Shown here piece after piece: positions 48,201-55,182 of a DNA stretch of 64,000 bases. The first letter of the stretch is position 1. Each line of letters opens with the position of its first letter. The DNA lies in NCBI GenBank assembly GCA_009773515.1, contig WSXX01000013.1, forward strand, positions 1-64,000, read 5' to 3'. The notes under the pieces were generated by a model. That model was given only the letters and a program-made list of their open reading frames with translations. It did not search any database and was not told the origin of the DNA. Position numbers and translations under genes: made by a program. The DNA comes from Bacteroidota bacterium. GTDB taxonomy: Bacteria; Bacteroidota; Bacteroidia; Bacteroidales; Lentimicrobiaceae.

Positions 48201-48327
48201 TGGTCATTTTAATAATTATGATGACAGGATAAGTGTAAACATTCCGCAGATTGCGCCTGGGTTGTATTCTCTGAGCATTGTGATGGGCAATGGAAAGGTT
48301 ACCAACCGGAAGATTTTAGTAAAATAA
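45211..48327 (+). CDS. Secreted unclassified hydrolase-like protein with Ig-like, LamG and T9SS type A sorting domains
   Basis: 1,038 residues. Signal peptide (LLAFSGFAQ); a catalytic-like region (about 25-560) homologous in order and motifs to the PUL lipoprotein at 24512-26233: ISQMPDLPTPLLIRNWD, GSDWWYDMMPNVYFY (D154-W-W-Y-D158), LPYGTLAAARMNAVEGTNY, YDVSGLIGEANDGGNDYAF and ASRLMYW. Two Ig/PKD-like domains (about 570-740), a LamG domain (about 755-945; LSCWVKCEEFG, MYVDGILDMF, GSVDEFKLWDKEI), and a C-terminal type A sorting domain (IYPNPSNGEFIIEF, ending NRKILVK). Secreted by T9SS. The enzyme class is unrecognised; glycan degradation is inferred from neighbours and paralogy. Confidence 0.75.
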   Translation: MKNTYLIPILTLLAFSGFAQTGQLNINRISQMPDLPTPLLIRNWDEVTINYDNFVFDMEKTGQYLPLSRLGTQGQFNYPDNIPIFLDSYVGANSHLNQAEAINIMPAIVGASLVGVDKSNQNGINWVAKTKDFFNSKNGQNVYLNGYSTTSGSDWWYDMMPNVYFYQLKSLYPDGAPEFSSQFTTVADRWLWAVEQLGGSTTPWTVPYMNYRAFNLATGQPLSQSVPEPESAGSIAWLLYNAYVETGERKYIEGAQLAMDFLADWETNPSYELQLPYGTLAAARMNAVEGTNYPLQKFLDWCFDRGALRGWGSIVGNWGGYDVSGLIGEANDGGNDYAFIMNGFQQAAALAPLPKYDKRYAKAISKWILNVTNASRLMYWNGLPQDKQDSYAWASANDPQACIPYESMKEVWTGKTPFATGDAIRGGWAATNLSLYSGSSVGYLAAVVKTTNVPEILRIDLNKTDFYGHNNLISYMYFNPTTSSKQVQVNLPAGTFGMYEAITEIISPSTYTGFMQLTIPAGEVRLIRFYESGLIPEVNDGRLYVGEDILDYHYQYDFSENLRIKALSTDQNPVITNAVFTAYCEPGNINAGDPVQFEWFFDDVLIAGQNQAQAVLTAPADEGVVVLKCRITANGQTSEDTLHIQVVDRIPVPPVVNGIQAASSYTVIGEQNTFTALVVPAPGEILEYNWTASTGILNQTTGNPVTWQAPETPSVGTISLTVSNQDMLSTTVTTGALVKDTTMAVQTPLIWYPFDQDNNNAVANQFHATVSGASKTADPRGAPSLAYRFTAGSNIIYTDNHADLNFTDAVSLSCWVKCEEFGTERFIISHGSWQQRYKLSVTPEGYLRWTVKTSTGVADLDGSAPIELNRYYHVAVLFTGYSMEMYVDGILDMFKEFSGTIQPSTRPITIGRMDNAETLYSLRGSVDEFKLWDKEISIPQIEKLKTLWATPIGIEEIDPVARIYPNPSNGEFIIEFTNNEKILGITLAATDGRQVVVGHFNNYDDRISVNIPQIAPGLYSLSIVMGNGKVTNRKILVK

Positions 48328-48339
48328 TTACAAGATAAG

Positions 48340-48445
48340 CCCTTCGACTTCGCTCAGGGTGACAAGTTGCTGCTGAAAGCTTAGTGAATTATTCAGATAC
48401 TTTTTCCTCATCTTAAACGATGTCACGCTGAGCGGAGTCGAAGCG
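48340..48445. repeat. Two opposed copies of the dispersed CTGAGCGGAGTCGAAG repeat
   Basis: A reverse copy at 48340-48364 and a forward copy at 48421-48445 fill most of the 143-bp gap, so the pair itself forms a large inverted repeat. Confidence 0.75.
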
Positions 48446-48470
48446 CGTTCCCATTTAAAATTCCAACATT

Positions 48471-50936
48471 ATGACTCATCTTAAAATCAAGTTTTCGTCT
48501 TTTATTCTCTGTCTGGCGCTTTTGATAACCAGTCAATACGTTTTAGGTCAAAAGCTTTCACTAAAAGTTGCCGGCGATGAAATGTCTGGTTTCCGTGTTG
48601 AAATTTACAATGGCACAGAGTTACTTGTCAACAACACCGGAGAATTTTCATTACAACTGAGCAACCTCGACCTGAGTACCATTGCAGATTTACCTGACTG
48701 GAAAGGAAAGCAGTGGGAAGGGAATGAAAACCGCATCACACTGAAAAGGGATTCCTACATCCCTGAGTTTGATGCAAACCTTATGGTGGCTGTTACTTAC
48801 GAAGTGGTGAATGCCAATATCGTGAAGAAAACGGTTGAACTATTCCAGCCATCTATGCCGGGCATGTATTATATTTTGCAGCAAACTTCAGTACCTGCCG
48901 AAAAACCATTGCGTTATGTCAGTTTCGAATACGATAATTTTCCGGGTGGATTTGTTCACGAAATATATCCCGCCGCCGGATTTATAACTTCTAAAAACGA
49001 TGTTGTCGGTTTTCTGACCGATGCCGGTTATAAAAATCAGTTTACACGAAACACCCGTCGCCGTTTCAGCGGAAGAGGCGGAGGATTTGTTGGCATAAGG
49101 CGTTTACCGGATGTCAATCTGTTTGCCGTTGCTACATCGGTGGAACAATCAGAAAACAAACATTATATCCGGCAAACATTTGGCGAAATGCTCAATGTGG
49201 ATGCCGGGACAGAAACTATCTTGCCAGTAACGGACAAATATCAGAAAGAAGGCAACTCAGAAGTGCAGTGGAAAGACGGACTGATCACCATCACCGGCCA
49301 CCCGGGCGGAAGGGCAGGGGTTGAGTTTATCACACCCTTTAAGGATCAGAAACTTTACACGATTTCATTCCTCTGCAAAGGCAATACAGGGGTGGCGATG
49401 AAACTTTTCAGGATGAAAAACAGAGTAAAAACCATCGAACTGGAACATGGCGTAAAATACATTGATAACTTTCCGGCAAACGAAGATGAATGGACTCAAT
49501 TTAAAGGCAGCATCCTTGTGCCTTATATCGAAAATGACAGCGTTTCCATGTTTATCGGCTCTCAATCGGGGAAGGAATGTAATCTTCAGATAATGGATCT
49601 GCAATTTACCGAACATCAGCCGCAGCAGGAACCTTACAACCTGCTTCCATTGGGCGAAAAGGTGGAGAAAACCACCTATATTTTTGTAGAACCCTGGAAA
49701 TCGCATCAGCAGTTTATGATTTCCGCACAATCGCGTCTAGCCGAAGCCAAAGGTTTTCAAGGATCGCAGATTGAGAAAATGTTGTATGCAAATTTCAATA
49801 TGCTCACCTGGATTACTGATACACGGGATTTTACACCCTTCAATGTGCCCAATATGAATTATGCGCCGGATATGTACAACCGGGATTCATTTTTTGCGAC
49901 GGTGTCAACTTATAACAAGCAGTTAAATCTTTCCATCTGGGAACAGTGGGGCAAAACCCAGACTCCTGAAGGTGGCGTTGGAACCATCATTACTCCATTG
50001 ATGGGCTCTGTTGAAGCAAAGGACAACGAAGCCACCATTCATTGGCTCATCTGGGCCATGCTCAATAAGCGAAGGTTTGGGGTTGAACTTCCGCAGGAGA
50101 AAATTCGAAAGGCAGTTGATTATGTCTTAAACGAATTTGATGCTGACCGCGATGGGAAATGCACTGCACGTTTTTCGCTCAGTCAGGTGGATATTGTTGA
50201 TTTTGACCCAAAAACTGATCGCCTTGACGTGAATCAGGGAATGCTGGCCATTGCGCTCCGAACGATAAAAGAGCTTGGGTTCGATATTTCGGAAGACTAT
50301 ATCCTGAAAGCAGAAGCAGAATACCGTAATTTTTACGATACTGAAAGGAAGCATCTGATGTTTGACCGCAATTTTCCCGACATCATCACCCACACCGATC
50401 TGGAACCTGAATTTTTCTCACTCTGGCTTTTTGACCGGCCAATCCTTACCAATGAAATGGTTAAGAATCACCTGGATCAGATGCCGGTTTTGAACAAAGT
50501 TTCAAACTCACCACATCCTGAATACGGCACCACAGCGCCCATTTGCGTGAGAAAAACCAGAGATGAAAAGGGGTTTACTTACCTTACCGGTGACTATCAG
50601 CCATTCGAAAAATTCGGTGAAGACAATTACAGCGATGGCAAAAGTGACGGATTTTACTACAATGGCGGCAGTTGGTTCAGGGCGGAGTATTGCGCCTATG
50701 TGGTGGGATTAAAACATGGTTGGACAAAGGCCGAAAAACTGATGGAGAACAGGATATGGGCTGAGATTTATCTTCATCCTGAATGGCCTTTCAGCAAAGA
50801 ATTCATCCCGACAAAATATACAACAATCGATAGCTGGTGGCCTTCTTCCCGTGGCTTGTGCTGGAATGTTTTTATTTTGATGGCTAATGAAGTGGCGGGG
50901 TTGAGGGTACCGGAGATGGATCCGGATTTTAGATGA
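48471..50936 (+). CDS. Putative exported (alpha/alpha)6-barrel glycoside hydrolase, 821 aa
   Basis: Signal peptide (ILCLALLITSQYVLGQ). The first ~400 residues are beta-rich (sugar-binding-like). The C-terminal ~400 (NYAPDMYNRDSFFATVSTYN, EGGVGTIITPLMGSVEAKDN, DVNQGMLAIALRTIKELGF, FDRNFPDIITHTD, SWWPSSRGLCWNVF) resemble alpha/alpha-toroid glycosidases of the trehalase/GH63/GH15 type, with acidic residues in RD, EAKDNEA and TDLEPE as candidate catalytic groups. I cannot assign a family. Its stop codon is followed at once by a GGTTAA repeat array. It forms a cluster with the GH13 and LamG genes upstream. Confidence 0.65.
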   Translation: MTHLKIKFSSFILCLALLITSQYVLGQKLSLKVAGDEMSGFRVEIYNGTELLVNNTGEFSLQLSNLDLSTIADLPDWKGKQWEGNENRITLKRDSYIPEFDANLMVAVTYEVVNANIVKKTVELFQPSMPGMYYILQQTSVPAEKPLRYVSFEYDNFPGGFVHEIYPAAGFITSKNDVVGFLTDAGYKNQFTRNTRRRFSGRGGGFVGIRRLPDVNLFAVATSVEQSENKHYIRQTFGEMLNVDAGTETILPVTDKYQKEGNSEVQWKDGLITITGHPGGRAGVEFITPFKDQKLYTISFLCKGNTGVAMKLFRMKNRVKTIELEHGVKYIDNFPANEDEWTQFKGSILVPYIENDSVSMFIGSQSGKECNLQIMDLQFTEHQPQQEPYNLLPLGEKVEKTTYIFVEPWKSHQQFMISAQSRLAEAKGFQGSQIEKMLYANFNMLTWITDTRDFTPFNVPNMNYAPDMYNRDSFFATVSTYNKQLNLSIWEQWGKTQTPEGGVGTIITPLMGSVEAKDNEATIHWLIWAMLNKRRFGVELPQEKIRKAVDYVLNEFDADRDGKCTARFSLSQVDIVDFDPKTDRLDVNQGMLAIALRTIKELGFDISEDYILKAEAEYRNFYDTERKHLMFDRNFPDIITHTDLEPEFFSLWLFDRPILTNEMVKNHLDQMPVLNKVSNSPHPEYGTTAPICVRKTRDEKGFTYLTGDYQPFEKFGEDNYSDGKSDGFYYNGGSWFRAEYCAYVVGLKHGWTKAEKLMENRIWAEIYLHPEWPFSKEFIPTKYTTIDSWWPSSRGLCWNVFILMANEVAGLRVPEMDPDFR

Positions 50937-50940
50937 GGAT

Positions 50941-50998
50941 GAGGTTAAGGTTAAGGTTAAGGTTAAGGTTAAGGTTGAGGTTAAGGTTAAGGTTGATG
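50941..50998 (+). repeat. GGTTAA hexamer array, left flank of module 1
   Basis: About nine AAGGTT units (two with GGTTGA), beginning directly after the upstream stop codon, on the left of a four-helix-bundle gene. Confidence 0.9.
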
Positions 50999-51054
50999 GT
51001 AGAGACAAATCCAATTCTTTGTATTTTTACCTGATAATTTTTAATCTCAGATAT

Positions 51055-51411
51055 ATGTATAGAAGTTTTACCGAAATGCCAGTATGGCAAAAAGCACATC
51101 AACTTTCAATTGAGATCTTCAAAATAACAGCCAATCTGCCCAGATCAGAAGATTATGGTTTGACATCACAGATCAGACGTTCGTCAAACAGTGTTCCCGC
51201 TAATATCGCAGAAGGATTTGGGCGAAATACAAAAAAGGACAAAGCCAATTTTTATATTATTGCCCGCGGCTCGTCTTATGAAACCCAGAATCACCTGTTA
51301 TATGGCCGGGCAGTAGGTTATTTTGATGAATTGATCACAGAAAAACTTTTCAGTGAGTATTCTGATCTTATCTATGAACTGAATAAAATAATAAATGCGT
51401 TTACAAGGTAA
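51055..51411 (+). CDS. Four-helix-bundle protein (S23/IVP, TIGR02436-like), module 1
   Basis: 118 residues from MYRSFTEMPVWQKAHQL. An ATG at 51019 is in frame, but the family N-terminus starts at 51055. The signature QIRRSSNSVPANIAEGFGRN is diagnostic of the S23/intervening-sequence four-helix-bundle family (related in fold to Avd of diversity-generating retroelements). Its biochemical role is unknown. The stop codon lies inside the right-hand GGTTAA-type array (51405-51474), and a left array begins at the upstream gene's stop. One of four members of this family in the window, each bracketed by a different simple repeat. Same direction as the upstream hydrolase gene. Confidence 0.88.
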   Translation: MYRSFTEMPVWQKAHQLSIEIFKITANLPRSEDYGLTSQIRRSSNSVPANIAEGFGRNTKKDKANFYIIARGSSYETQNHLLYGRAVGYFDELITEKLFSEYSDLIYELNKIINAFTR

Positions 51412-51474
51412 GGCTGAGGTTAAGGTTAAGGTTGAGGTTAAGGTTAAGGCTAAGGAGGTTGAGGTTGAGGTGAA
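51405..51474 (+). repeat. GGTTAA/GGTTGA hexamer array, right flank of module 1
   Basis: Same unit and same strand as the left array; it overlaps the last codons of the four-helix-bundle gene. Confidence 0.88.
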
Positions 51475-51598
51475 GCAATGATTTATTAGAAAGACCATTA
51501 CATATAAAGAGAGTAAAGTAGTTTTTAAATTGCTTTTTTCTCCGAAAAGTGTGTCAAAATAATTCTCAATGATTCTACGATCAATAATTTCACGATTC

Positions 51599-51624
51599 CC
51601 TCAACCTTAACCTCAACCTCAACC
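51599..51624 (-). repeat. Inverted GGTTAA/GGTTGA array closing module 1
   Basis: CCTCAACCTTAACCTC and following bases are the reverse of the unit at 50941 and 51405, ending 5 bp before the stop of the next, convergent gene. Module 1 is therefore bounded by inverted copies overall. Bases 51475-51598 hold no gene. Confidence 0.85.
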
Positions 51625-51628
51625 CATT

Positions 51629-52009
51629 TTACCAGGTTCCGGCCGGAGAAAACAGAAAATCAGTCTGACTATCTATATCATATAGAAATTGATATCCTTT
51701 TGTCTCTTTGTTGCAAAATTGTTCCAACAGGGCAATCATTTGCTCATATCCTGCGATGGTGAGATCACAATAGAATTGCATTTTGTCGGAAGTGGTAATT
51801 CCTTCATCTTCATCTGCAATGCGGAGGGTGAGTCTGCAATTTCGTGCAATTATAAAGTTAATGGTTGAGAGATCGAGAGACTTTCTGTTCATAACGAGTG
51901 TTTCATGAACGATCTTCATGAATTTTTTCGCTTCGGCACTGTCAAAATCGTAAAGCCTGACGATATTGTCGCCATATTCGTTAATTTCATCAATGAAATC
52001 AAGGTACAT
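51629..52009 (-). CDS. Conserved-looking hypothetical protein at the end of the leucine operon, 126 aa
   Basis: No family recognised. Small, acidic, mixed alpha/beta (YGDNIVRLYDFDSAEAKKFM, NFIIARNCRLTLRIADEDEG, YEQMIALLEQFCNKE), no signal peptide or TM helix. Its ATG is 24 bp downstream of the scoB stop on the same strand, so it is probably the last gene of that operon. The Asp/Glu-rich middle could bind a metal or act as a small accessory protein, but nothing specific is seen. Confidence 0.6.
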   Translation of the reverse strand: MYLDFIDEINEYGDNIVRLYDFDSAEAKKFMKIVHETLVMNRKSLDLSTINFIIARNCRLTLRIADEDEGITTSDKMQFYCDLTIAGYEQMIALLEQFCNKETKGYQFLYDIDSQTDFLFSPAGTW

Positions 52010-52033
52010 ATTTAGTTTTTAGCAAAGTACAAA

Positions 52034-52690
52034 TTAAAACTGCATTTCCGGCACGTCTCCTTCCACAATCAATCGCGCTTCGGTTGCGGCTATAATTTCA
52101 TCCACACTTACGCCGGGAGCCCGTTCGAGCAGTTTAAATCCATTATCGGTAACTTCAATTACCGCCAGATCGCTGACGATTTTCTTAACGCACCGAACGC
52201 CGGTCAAAGGCAAGGTACATTCCTTCAGTAATTTCGATTGGCCATCCTTGCTGCAATGCTGCATGGCAACCACAATGTTTTTTGCCGAAGCCACAAGGTC
52301 CATGGCGCCACCCATACCTTTCACCATTTTGCCGGGAATTTTCCAGCTTGCGATATCGCCCTTGTCGGTAACTTCAAAAGCACCGAGCACTGTAAGATCA
52401 ACATGTCCGCCACGGATCATGGCAAAACTTGTTGATGAATCGAAGAACGATCCACCCGGAAGCACCGTAACAGTCTGTTTTCCTGCATTGATCATATCGG
52501 CATCAGCCTGGCCTTTTTCAGGGAACGGACCCATGCCCAGCATCCCGTTTTCTGACTGCAAAACAACTTCTATTCCATCCGGAACATAATTGGCCACCAG
52601 GGTTGGAATTCCGATTCCGAGGTTAACATAATAACCGTCTTTTAGTTCCTGCGCTATACGTTGCGCTATTTGTTCCTTTGATAGTGCCAT
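52034..52690 (-). CDS. scoB: 3-oxoacid (succinyl-CoA:acetoacetate) CoA-transferase subunit B
   Basis: 218 residues. The catalytic Glu is in SENGMLG; other family motifs are YVNLGIGIPTLVANY, GGHVDLTVLGAFEV and GMGGAMDLV. With subunit A it moves CoA from succinyl-CoA to acetoacetate, giving acetoacetyl-CoA, the end of ketogenic leucine breakdown. It is separated from scoA by a 191-bp repeat-filled gap rather than the usual overlap. Confidence 0.93.
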   Translation of the reverse strand: MALSKEQIAQRIAQELKDGYYVNLGIGIPTLVANYVPDGIEVVLQSENGMLGMGPFPEKGQADADMINAGKQTVTVLPGGSFFDSSTSFAMIRGGHVDLTVLGAFEVTDKGDIASWKIPGKMVKGMGGAMDLVASAKNIVVAMQHCSKDGQSKLLKECTLPLTGVRCVKKIVSDLAVIEVTDNGFKLLERAPGVSVDEIIAATEARLIVEGDVPEMQF

Positions 52691-52727
52691 GCTTGAATTA
52701 TTTTGATACTATTATTTTGAATTTGAT

Positions 52728-52881
52728 TTTAGGGGTCGGGGGACGAGGGTCGAGGGACGGCAATCCGCAATCCGAAATCCGCAATCCGAAATCAATGAGG
52801 GCGGGAGGGACGGAAGTCAGAAGTCGGAGATCAGAGATCAGAGCTTGGGAATCTGCAATCCGAAATCCACAATCCGAAATT
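52728..52881. repeat. Repeat-filled gap between scoB and scoA (empty or collapsed module)
   Basis: Two patches of AATCCGC/AATCCGA heptamers (about 52770-52794 and 52853-52879) in direct orientation, plus GGGGGACGAGG and GAGGGACGG motifs (52738-52759) like those of module 2, and short direct repeats around AGAAGTCGGAGATCAGAG. No gene remains inside. Confidence 0.7.
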
Positions 52882-53571
52882 CTACCTTTCCGTGAGTCTC
52901 TCAATCCTTTTCTCATAACCCTTTCCCTGAAAAATCCTTTGTACAAAAATTCCGGGTGTATGAATCTGGTTTGGATCGAGTTCGCCGGCCGGAACCAGTT
53001 CTTCAACCTCTGCAATGGTAATTTTGCCTGCCGTTGCCATAGCCTGATTGAAGTTATTCGCGGTGTGACGGTAAATCAGGTTGCCGTGGGTATCGCCTTT
53101 CCAGGCTTTTACGATGGCGAAATCGGAAGTTAGTGCAAGTTCGAGCAGATGTGGTTTGCCATTGTATTCGCGTACCTCTTTGCCTTTAGCAACTTCGGTT
53201 CCATAACCTGCCGGAACGAAAAATGCCGGAATGCCTGCGCCACCGGCTCTGCAACGTTCGGCCAGGGTTCCCTGAGGAATAAGGTCAACTTCAAGTTCTC
53301 CAGCCAGTAATTGTCGTTCAAACTCAACATTTTCGCCAACGTAAGAAGAGATCATCTTTTTGATCTGGCGTTTTTGCAGCAGCAGACCCAGTCCAAAATC
53401 ATCCACTCCGGCATTGTTCGAAATACAGGTTAGATCTTTAACTCCGCTTTCAACAAGCGCCATAATGCTGTTTTCCGGAATTCCACTCAGTCCGAAACCG
53501 CCAACCATAAGGGTCATTCCATCGGCAATTCCCTGAATGGCTTCACGGGCATCTTTCACTACTTTGTTCAT
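52882..53571 (-). CDS. scoA: 3-oxoacid CoA-transferase subunit A
   Basis: 229 residues, typical length. [18 protein letters not shown] and the segment [20 protein letters not shown] are signatures of CoA-transferase family I subunit A. The last codons merge with the AATCCG-type repeat patch, so the C-terminal tail (ERLTER) may have been altered by repeat insertion. It lies 63 bp downstream of the HMG-CoA lyase gene. Confidence 0.93.
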   Translation of the reverse strand: MNKVVKDAREAIQGIADGMTLMVGGFGLSGIPENSIMALVESGVKDLTCISNNAGVDDFGLGLLLQKRQIKKMISSYVGENVEFERQLLAGELEVDLIPQGTLAERCRAGGAGIPAFFVPAGYGTEVAKGKEVREYNGKPHLLELALTSDFAIVKAWKGDTHGNLIYRHTANNFNQAMATAGKITIAEVEELVPAGELDPNQIHTPGIFVQRIFQGKGYEKRIERLTER

Positions 53572-53634
53572 AGACTTATGCTTTTATAGTTCTTAACACC
53601 AATATCTTCCTTTGGTTCTGAAAGATACAAAAAA

Positions 53635-54486
53635 TCAATAACCGGTTTCAATGGCTTTGATTATGTGCTCTTTACTGAGATGGTGATTTGCAATTTTCTC
53701 TTCAAGGAAATCAATCAGCTTCATCGTATTCAGGTTTCCAACCAATTCATATCCAGTCATCGGACAACCGCCGATGCCATTGATAACTCCTTCATACCAG
53801 CGGCATCCGGCATTCCAGGCAGATTCTAATTTCTGGTGCCATTCATTGGGTCGGGTGTGAATATGAAGGCCAAATTCGTGGTCAGGAAATTTGTGAAGCA
53901 AAGCATTGTAAACTTCTGAAATCTGGCTGGAATCTGCAATGCCAATGGTATCTGCAAGGGTAATGGTGTGGATTCCTTTTTCTGCAAGAATCTCTATGTG
54001 TTCTTCCAGCAAACCTATACTCCATGGGTCTCCATAGGGATTTCCATAAGCCATGCTCATAAAGATGCGCAGGGTTTTATTGTTATCCTTGCATATTTCG
54101 AGCAAATCATCGATGGTTTTCAGTGCTTTCTCATGGTCGGAATTGATATTCTTCTGAAGAAAAGTTTCAGAAATGGAATAAGGAAATCCGATAATATCCA
54201 GCTTCTGATGTGTTGCCGCCTCAAGTCCTCCGCGCAGATTACCTGCAATAGCCATTAATTTAGTTTTGCTTTCTGACTTATCCACCAACGCAAGAACCTT
54301 ATCCTGGTCAGCCATCTGGGGAACTGCTTTTGGCGAAACAAAACTCCCGAAGTCAATCACATCAAAACCAACTTTCATCAAGGCATTGATATACGCGGCA
54401 CGTTTTTCAGGGGATATAATATAGGATAAACCCTGCTGAGCATCTCTGGGTGATTCTGTGAGTTTTATGGGAGTATTTTGGTTCAT
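53635..54486 (-). CDS. mvaB: Hydroxymethylglutaryl-CoA lyase
   Basis: Splits HMG-CoA into acetyl-CoA and acetoacetate. 283 residues from MNQNTPIKLTESPRDAQQG. The frame is open to 54600, but the extra 38 residues (PRPFSTSLVPL) are translated module 2 repeat, so the ATG at 54486 is the real start. Active-site features: ESPRDAQQG (R14-D15), FVSPKAVPQM, metal histidines in LHIH (H208, H210) and the catalytic Cys241 in GIGGCP. It lies between the acyl-CoA dehydrogenase and scoA, matching its step in leucine catabolism. Confidence 0.93.
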   Translation of the reverse strand: MNQNTPIKLTESPRDAQQGLSYIISPEKRAAYINALMKVGFDVIDFGSFVSPKAVPQMADQDKVLALVDKSESKTKLMAIAGNLRGGLEAATHQKLDIIGFPYSISETFLQKNINSDHEKALKTIDDLLEICKDNNKTLRIFMSMAYGNPYGDPWSIGLLEEHIEILAEKGIHTITLADTIGIADSSQISEVYNALLHKFPDHEFGLHIHTRPNEWHQKLESAWNAGCRWYEGVINGIGGCPMTGYELVGNLNTMKLIDFLEEKIANHHLSKEHIIKAIETGY

Positions 54487-54499
54487 TGGTGTTTTTTTA

Positions 54500-54595
54500 A
54501 GGGGGACGAGGGACGTTGAAAAGGGGCGGGGGACGATATTTAGGGGCGAGGGACGGTTTAGGGGGATGAGGGACGGTTTAGGGGCGAGGGACGTA
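54500..54595 (-). repeat. GAGGGACG-type repeat array, left flank of module 2
   Basis: Repeats of GGGGCGAGGGACGGTTTA and GAGGGACGTTGAAAAGG, the reverse complement of the 20-mer at 55081-55180, lie between the lyase start and the four-helix-bundle stop. Confidence 0.85.
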
Positions 54596-54617
54596 TGCAC
54601 CTCGAAATGAAATCAGC

Positions 54618-54983
54618 TTAGTGTTTCGTTTTGGATTCCAGAGTTTGTATTGCTTTAGTTTCCATCGCAATGATGGTGTCAAGTTTCGTAATTCTGGAAT
54701 TAATAATATCAGCATTTAGCAAATGGTTACTTCGCAAATACCATCCCTTTGATTCACGGGAAGAACCTCTGCTGATTCTTAGATACTGCGGATACTCTTT
54801 CCCGAATCCTCTTCCATAACCCTCTTCAATATTGGCGCTTATGGAACCAACAGATCTTACCAGCTGTCTGGCAATTTCTTTGCCTCTGAAATCAAGCATT
54901 AATATTTCGGTATCACTCCACATCTCATTCCAGATCTCCATAGAGAGCTTATAAAATCCGATTTCATCCAAACGATCGTTCAT
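54618..54983 (-). CDS. Four-helix-bundle protein (S23/IVP-like), module 2
   Basis: 121 residues from the ATG at 54983 (MNDRLDEIGFYKLSMEIWNE); the frame continues upstream into non-conserved sequence. The family motif is QLVRSVGSISANIEEGYGRG, then YLRISRGSSRESKGWYLRSN. Sits between the acyl-CoA dehydrogenase and HMG-CoA lyase genes, in the operon's direction, bracketed by inverted arrays of a 20-bp unit. It is a passenger rather than a pathway enzyme (inference). Confidence 0.85.
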   Translation of the reverse strand: MNDRLDEIGFYKLSMEIWNEMWSDTEILMLDFRGKEIARQLVRSVGSISANIEEGYGRGFGKEYPQYLRISRGSSRESKGWYLRSNHLLNADIINSRITKLDTIIAMETKAIQTLESKTKH

Positions 54984-55071
54984 TTTTCTTTTTGTTAATA
55001 GATGAATAATAATTTTGATAATCTTACCAGTTTCTACTTTCTTACTTTCTCTTCGTCCCTTTTCCATCGCT

Positions 55072-55180
55072 CCTCGTCCCTTTTCAACGTCCCTCGTCTC
55101 TTTTCAACGTCCCTCGTCCCTTTTCAACGTCCCTCGTCCCTTTTCAACGTCCCTCGTCCCTTTTCAACGTCCCTCGTCCC
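55072..55180 (+). repeat. Five exact-register copies of a 20-bp unit, right flank of module 2
   Basis: The unit TTTTCAACGTCCCTCGTCCC is tandem from 55081 to 55180 with a single T/C difference in the first copy, plus a partial copy before it. The array ends 3 bp from the acyl-CoA dehydrogenase stop. Confidence 0.95.
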
Positions 55181-55182
55181 AT

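Noticed and set aside
50941-50998. Telomere-like GGTTAA array
   Set aside because: It is internal to the window, recurs in both orientations around a small gene, and nothing else suggests a linear replicon end.
54487-54600. 38-residue N-terminal extension of HMG-CoA lyase
   Set aside because: It is the translation of the module 2 repeat array; the family N-terminus begins at the internal ATG at 54486.
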